The notes beneath the pieces are model-generated. The model made no database searches, had not been told where the DNA came from, and worked only from the letters and a program-made list of their open reading frames with translations. From Deltaproteobacteria bacterium (GTDB taxonomy: Bacteria > Desulfobacterota > Desulfobacteria > Desulfobacterales > Desulfatirhabdiaceae), in the NCBI GenBank assembly GCA_021778975.1, contig JAJYBO010000116.1, positions 1-8,809 of the forward strand: DNA of 8,809 bases, written 5' to 3'. Position 1 is the stretch's first letter. Each line of letters begins with the position of its first letter. Both the position numbers and the translations under genes were made by a program. Below are positions 5,435-8,809 of this stretch, in pieces.

Positions 5435-7630
5435 ATGTTCGATACGATTAAAAAACGTGATGGCAGGATTGTGGAATTTGATTCATCCAAAATTACGGCG
5501 GCCATCGCCAAGGCGGGGAAGGCAAGCGGTGAATTCGATGCGCGTGAAGCCAGAAAATTGACGCTGCGCGTCCTGACGTTGGCCCATGATTTGCGACTGG
5601 GGCCGCTTCCGGATGTCGAGGAAATTCAGGATATCGTAGAACGGGTGCTGCTGGATTCGCCGTTTCATAAAACGGCCAAAGCGTATATCCTGTACCGGGA
5701 ACAGCATGCACAGATCCGCAGTATCTCCACAAAATCCAGCATTGATCTTGTGGAACACTATATTCAGAAGCTGGACTGGAAGATCAAAGAAAACAGCAAT
5801 ATGTGTTATTCCCTGCAGGGTCTGAACAATTACATTTCTTCCGATGTCACGACAGAGTACTGGCTCAACCGCATCTATCCGCCCGAAATTCGGACCGCCC
5901 ATAAAAACGGCGATTTACACCTTCATGATCTCAGTCTGCTTTCGGTATATTGCGTGGGGTGGGATTTGATGGATTTGCTGAAATCCGGATTCAAAGGCGT
6001 CGAAGGGAAGGTGGAAAGCGCGCCGCCCAAACACCTGCGTTCCGCGCTGGGACAGATTGTCAATTTTTTCTATACACTTCAGGGAGAGGCTGCCGGCGCC
6101 CAGGCCATATCCAGCTTCGATACCTTGTTGTCACCGTTTGTCCGATACGATTCTCTGGACTATGTCGAGGTCAAGCAGGCGATTCAAGAGTTTGTGTTCA
6201 ATATCAACATCCCGACCCGCGTCGGATTTCAAACGCCGTTCACCAACATTACCCTGGATCTTCAGGCGCCTTCCACCCTGAAAAATGCGCCGGTGATCGT
6301 GGGCGGGCTGGAGCGGGATGAGACGTATGGCGATTTTCAGCAAGAGATGGATCTGATCAACCGGGCATTCGCCGAGATCATGATGGAGGGCGATGCCAGA
6401 GGCAGGGTCTTTACTTTTCCCATTCCTACCTACAACATTACCGCGGATTTCGACTGGGACAACCCCAATCTGGAAATGATCTGGAAGATGACAGGGAAGT
6501 ACGGAATTCCCTATTTTTCCAATTTCGTCAATTCCGACATGTCTCCGGAAGACGCCCGATCCATGTGCTGTCGTCTGCGGCTCGACAATCGAGAGTTGTT
6601 GAAGCGAGGCGGTGGGCTTTTTGGCGCCAATCCCCTGACGGGTTCTATCGGGGTTGTCACTATCAATCTTCCCCGAATCGGATATCTTGCCAGAGACAAG
6701 GCGGATTTTCTGGACAGACTGTCCATGCAGGTCAATCTGGCGGTGGATAGCCTCAATATCAAACGAAAAGTGCTTGAAAAATTTACGGACAAGAATCTTT
6801 ATCCCTATTCGAAATTTTATCTGCGAGATATCAAGCATCGAACCGGACTTTACTGGAAAAACCATTTTTCCACGATTGGCGTTATCGGAATGAACGAAGC
6901 CTGCATGAATTTTATGGGGGAAGGCATTGCTACCGAAGCCGGCCAGTCATTTGCACTCGAGGTGATGGACTATTTGCGCGGCATGATTTCCGATATCCAG
7001 GAAAAAACCGGAGATGTATTCAACCTGGAAGCCACGCCTGCCGAGGGGACATCCTATCGTCTGGCCATGCTGGACAAGAAACGCTATTCGGATATCCTCT
7101 GCGCCAACGAATCGGACTATCAAAACGGCGCCGCGCCATTTTATACCAATTCCACGCAACTGCCGGTTGATTACACCCGCGATATTTTTGAAACACTGAC
7201 GCTTCAGGACAGACTTCAGACCCGCTATACCGGCGGAACGGTGCTGCATATTTTTCTGGGGGAGCAGGTGGACAATATTGAGATGGTGAAACACCTGATT
7301 CGCAAGGTGGCCAATGGGTTTCACCTTCCCTATTTTACGCTGACACCGACATTCAGCGTATGTCCATCGCATGGATATATCGCCGGCGAACAGCCTTCCT
7401 GCGCGGTCTGCGGGCAGGACACCGAGGTGTACTCGCGTGTGGTGGGGTATCTAAGGCCCGTCAAGCAATGGAATAATGGAAAACAGGCCGAATTTGCGAT
7501 TCGCAAGACATTCAACCTCGATCCGGTGTTTCCGAACGGTAATGAAACATCTGTTCTACCGGAAGAATTTCCGATTTTTATGGAGTTTGGGCGGCGCTCT
7601 TCAGCCTGTCAGACATCTGTGGGCGTTTAA
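5435..7630 (+). CDS. nrdD: Anaerobic (class III) ribonucleoside-triphosphate reductase
   Basis: NrdD reduces ribonucleoside triphosphates to dNTPs by glycyl-radical chemistry and is inactivated by oxygen. The 731-residue protein starts with an ATP-cone (about 3-93, KKRDGRIVEFDSSKI), the dATP/ATP activity switch. The ten-stranded barrel follows, with HLHDLSLLSVYCVGWD (162-177, C173) and the cysteine pair in SMCCRLRLD (376-384), which probably contains the thiyl-radical residue. A zinc site near the C-terminus reads CPSHGY (C643, H646) and CAVCG (C656, C659). The probable radical glycine is G671 in SRVVGYLRPV. Length fits the family. ATG 5435 is chosen because GAGG (5424-5427) is 7 nt upstream; GTG 5429 would touch that site. 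nrdG follows after 3 nt. Two NrdR boxes cover the promoter. Confidence 0.97.
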   Translation: MFDTIKKRDGRIVEFDSSKITAAIAKAGKASGEFDAREARKLTLRVLTLAHDLRLGPLPDVEEIQDIVERVLLDSPFHKTAKAYILYREQHAQIRSISTKSSIDLVEHYIQKLDWKIKENSNMCYSLQGLNNYISSDVTTEYWLNRIYPPEIRTAHKNGDLHLHDLSLLSVYCVGWDLMDLLKSGFKGVEGKVESAPPKHLRSALGQIVNFFYTLQGEAAGAQAISSFDTLLSPFVRYDSLDYVEVKQAIQEFVFNINIPTRVGFQTPFTNITLDLQAPSTLKNAPVIVGGLERDETYGDFQQEMDLINRAFAEIMMEGDARGRVFTFPIPTYNITADFDWDNPNLEMIWKMTGKYGIPYFSNFVNSDMSPEDARSMCCRLRLDNRELLKRGGGLFGANPLTGSIGVVTINLPRIGYLARDKADFLDRLSMQVNLAVDSLNIKRKVLEKFTDKNLYPYSKFYLRDIKHRTGLYWKNHFSTIGVIGMNEACMNFMGEGIATEAGQSFALEVMDYLRGMISDIQEKTGDVFNLEATPAEGTSYRLAMLDKKRYSDILCANESDYQNGAAPFYTNSTQLPVDYTRDIFETLTLQDRLQTRYTGGTVLHIFLGEQVDNIEMVKHLIRKVANGFHLPYFTLTPTFSVCPSHGYIAGEQPSCAVCGQDTEVYSRVVGYLRPVKQWNNGKQAEFAIRKTFNLDPVFPNGNETSVLPEEFPIFMEFGRRSSACQTSVGV

Positions 7631-7633
7631 TTG

Positions 7634-8329
7634 ATGCTTTTTGGCGGGGTTCAAAAAAACTCGCTGATTGATTACCCCGGAAAAATAAGCTGTGTTCTTT
7701 TCTTTTCGGGATGTAATTTCCGGTGTCCTTATTGTCACAATCCAGAGCTGACGCTGGGACAGGCGGTGGAACCATGGCCGGAAGACGCTGTCCGGGATTT
7801 TCTCATGCAACGCAGAGGATTTTTGGAAGGGGTAGTGCTTTCCGGCGGAGAGCCGTGTATTCATTCGGAGGTGATGGAGGTGTGCAGAAATATCCGGGCG
7901 CTTGGATATGCCGTCAAGCTGGATACCAATGGCAGCCGCCCGGATGTGTTGAGGCGCCTCATGAACGAAAATCTGGTGGATTATGTGGCCATGGACATAA
8001 AAACACTTCCTGAAAAATACCCCTGTTTCATCCAGAAAAACGGTTCACCGAAATTGATCGAGACCAGCATCCGGTTGATTCTGGATTCCGGTATTGACCA
8101 TGAATTCAGAACCACCTGCATCCATCCACTCGTTACAGAGACCGTGGTGAACGGTATCTGTGACCTGATTGCAGGCGCCAAACGCTATGCGTTGCAGCGA
8201 TGCCGGCCCGCTCATGTGCTGGATCCGGTATTTTTTGATGAAAATGACTGGAATATCAGCGAAAACGATCTTCAACGATTTCGATTGATCGCTGAAAAAC
8301 GGGTTGGACAGTGTATTGTTCGCTCCTGA
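7634..8329 (+). CDS. nrdG: Anaerobic ribonucleotide reductase activating protein, radical SAM
   Basis: NrdG cleaves S-adenosylmethionine with a 4Fe-4S cluster and abstracts a hydrogen from the radical glycine of NrdD. The 231-residue protein opens FGGVQKNSLIDYPGKIS, typical of the NrdG variant of TIGR02495 rather than the shorter E. coli type. It has the radical-SAM motif CNFRCPYC (C27, C31, C34), SGGEP (70-74), a KLDTNG strand (95-100) and MDIK (120-123). Start ATG 7634 lies 3 nt after the nrdD stop; TTG 7631 is also in frame. No good Shine-Dalgarno is seen, so translation is probably coupled to nrdD. The sole neighbour pairing with nrdD makes the partner clear. A hairpin follows its stop. 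Confidence 0.94.
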   Translation: MLFGGVQKNSLIDYPGKISCVLFFSGCNFRCPYCHNPELTLGQAVEPWPEDAVRDFLMQRRGFLEGVVLSGGEPCIHSEVMEVCRNIRALGYAVKLDTNGSRPDVLRRLMNENLVDYVAMDIKTLPEKYPCFIQKNGSPKLIETSIRLILDSGIDHEFRTTCIHPLVTETVVNGICDLIAGAKRYALQRCRPAHVLDPVFFDENDWNISENDLQRFRLIAEKRVGQCIVRS

Positions 8330-8344
8330 TTAGCCTCTGTTTCC

Positions 8345-8394
8345 GCCCCCTCCAACTTCTCTTTTGCACAACAGCTTTCTGAGAGAGAGGGGGC
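8345..8394. terminator. GC-rich hairpin between convergent nrdG and pepA
   Basis: GCCCCCTC (8345-8352) and GAGGGGGC (8387-8394) form a perfect 8-bp stem. An inner 5-bp stem, TCTCT (8358-8362) with AGAGA (8382-8386), extends it across a one-sided bulge. It lies between two convergent genes and could serve both. Downstream T content is poor on both strands (TTCGTCTCCTT after nrdG), so termination may be weak or Rho-assisted. Confidence 0.55.
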
Positions 8395-8403
8395 TTCGTC
8401 TCC

Positions 8404-8809
8404 TTAATCTTCCGCTTCTCTTTCGAGCCAGTCACACAGCAGACGGACGCCGAAACCGGTTCCGCCTGCGACACAATAGGGTGTTTCCTTTTTGATGAAT
8501 GCCGGCCCGGCAATGTCTATATGCGCCCAGCGGGTGTTTTGTGTAAATTCGGACAAAAACAGCGCAGCGGTGATGGCGCCCCCCCATTTGGAATGGCTCT
8601 TGTTGCAGATATCGGCGATGTCGCTTTTCAGAAAATTTTTGTAATCTTCCGGGAGCGGCATTTTCCAGCAGCGTTCGAATGTGGCGCGACCAGATGCCGC
8701 CAGAGCGTCCGCGAGGTTGTCATCGTATGAAAATACGCCGGCGATTTTTTCTCCGAGTCCGATCACGCAGGCGCCGGTCAGTGTCGCCACATCCACCACC
8801 ACATCGGGG
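8404..8809 (-). CDS. pepA: Leucyl aminopeptidase (M17), C-terminal part
   Basis: Cytosolic M17 aminopeptidases are hexamers with two metals per subunit that release N-terminal amino acids from peptides. Only the last 134 residues are in the window, read from the right edge to TAA at 8404. They show VVVDVATLTGAC, the conserved segment just after the catalytic NTDAEGR motif, then SKWGGAITAALFLSEF, WAHIDIAGPAF and GGTGFGVRLL, all typical of the PepA C-terminus. The metal ligands and the N-terminal domain lie outside, so activity cannot be judged. The valine codon GTG at 8802 is internal, not a start. The gene converges on nrdG. Family-level assignment is secure; the choice between pepA and other M17 paralogues is less so. 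Confidence 0.9.
   Translation of the reverse strand, partial: PDVVVDVATLTGACVIGLGEKIAGVFSYDDNLADALAASGRATFERCWKMPLPEDYKNFLKSDIADICNKSHSKWGGAITAALFLSEFTQNTRWAHIDIAGPAFIKKETPYCVAGGTGFGVRLLCDWLEREAED

Overview
The window is an ordinary, tightly packed housekeeping stretch of a bacterial chromosome with roughly balanced base composition. Four things suggest a strictly or mainly anaerobic Desulfobacterota (Desulfobacterales-like) genome. These are an oxygen-sensitive class III ribonucleotide reductase with its radical-SAM activase, the minus-strand order coaD - tilS - ftsH - folP, the protein family types, and an intergenic repeat whose ends read like the '..TTCGTAAAAAGTC' elements I recall from Desulfobacteraceae intergenic DNA. 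The taxon is an inference from family and context, not a search result.

Layout. Positions 1-744 (minus) hold folP, cut by the left window edge. Positions 748-2598 (minus) hold ftsH, with a TTG start behind a perfect AGGAGG; folP starts 3 nt after its stop. Positions 2599-3028 are a 430-bp gap with a possible ftsH promoter, a strong 27-nt palindrome and a 141-bp MITE-like element flanked by a 6-bp target duplication. Positions 3029-4516 (minus) hold tilS with a GTG start, and its ribosome binding site lies inside two interleaved inverted repeats. Positions 4598-5095 (minus) hold coaD. Positions 5096-5434 are a divergent intergenic region with two good NrdR boxes over a sigma70-like promoter, then a small leader hairpin. 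Positions 5435-7630 (plus) hold nrdD and 7634-8329 (plus) nrdG. A GC-rich hairpin at 8345-8394 separates nrdG from the convergent pepA 3' end (8404-8809, minus, cut by the right edge).

How the genes work together. The minus-strand cluster groups coenzyme A synthesis (CoaD), tRNA-Ile2 anticodon modification (TilS), membrane protein quality control (FtsH) and folate synthesis (FolP). They do not form one pathway; the grouping is a conserved neighbourhood. The plus-strand pair is a functional unit: NrdG uses S-adenosylmethionine to install the glycyl radical on NrdD, which then makes dNTPs without oxygen. The NrdR boxes imply repression by the ATP-cone repressor NrdR when dATP is high. Most of the interest lies in the non-coding DNA; I see no previously undescribed protein system here.
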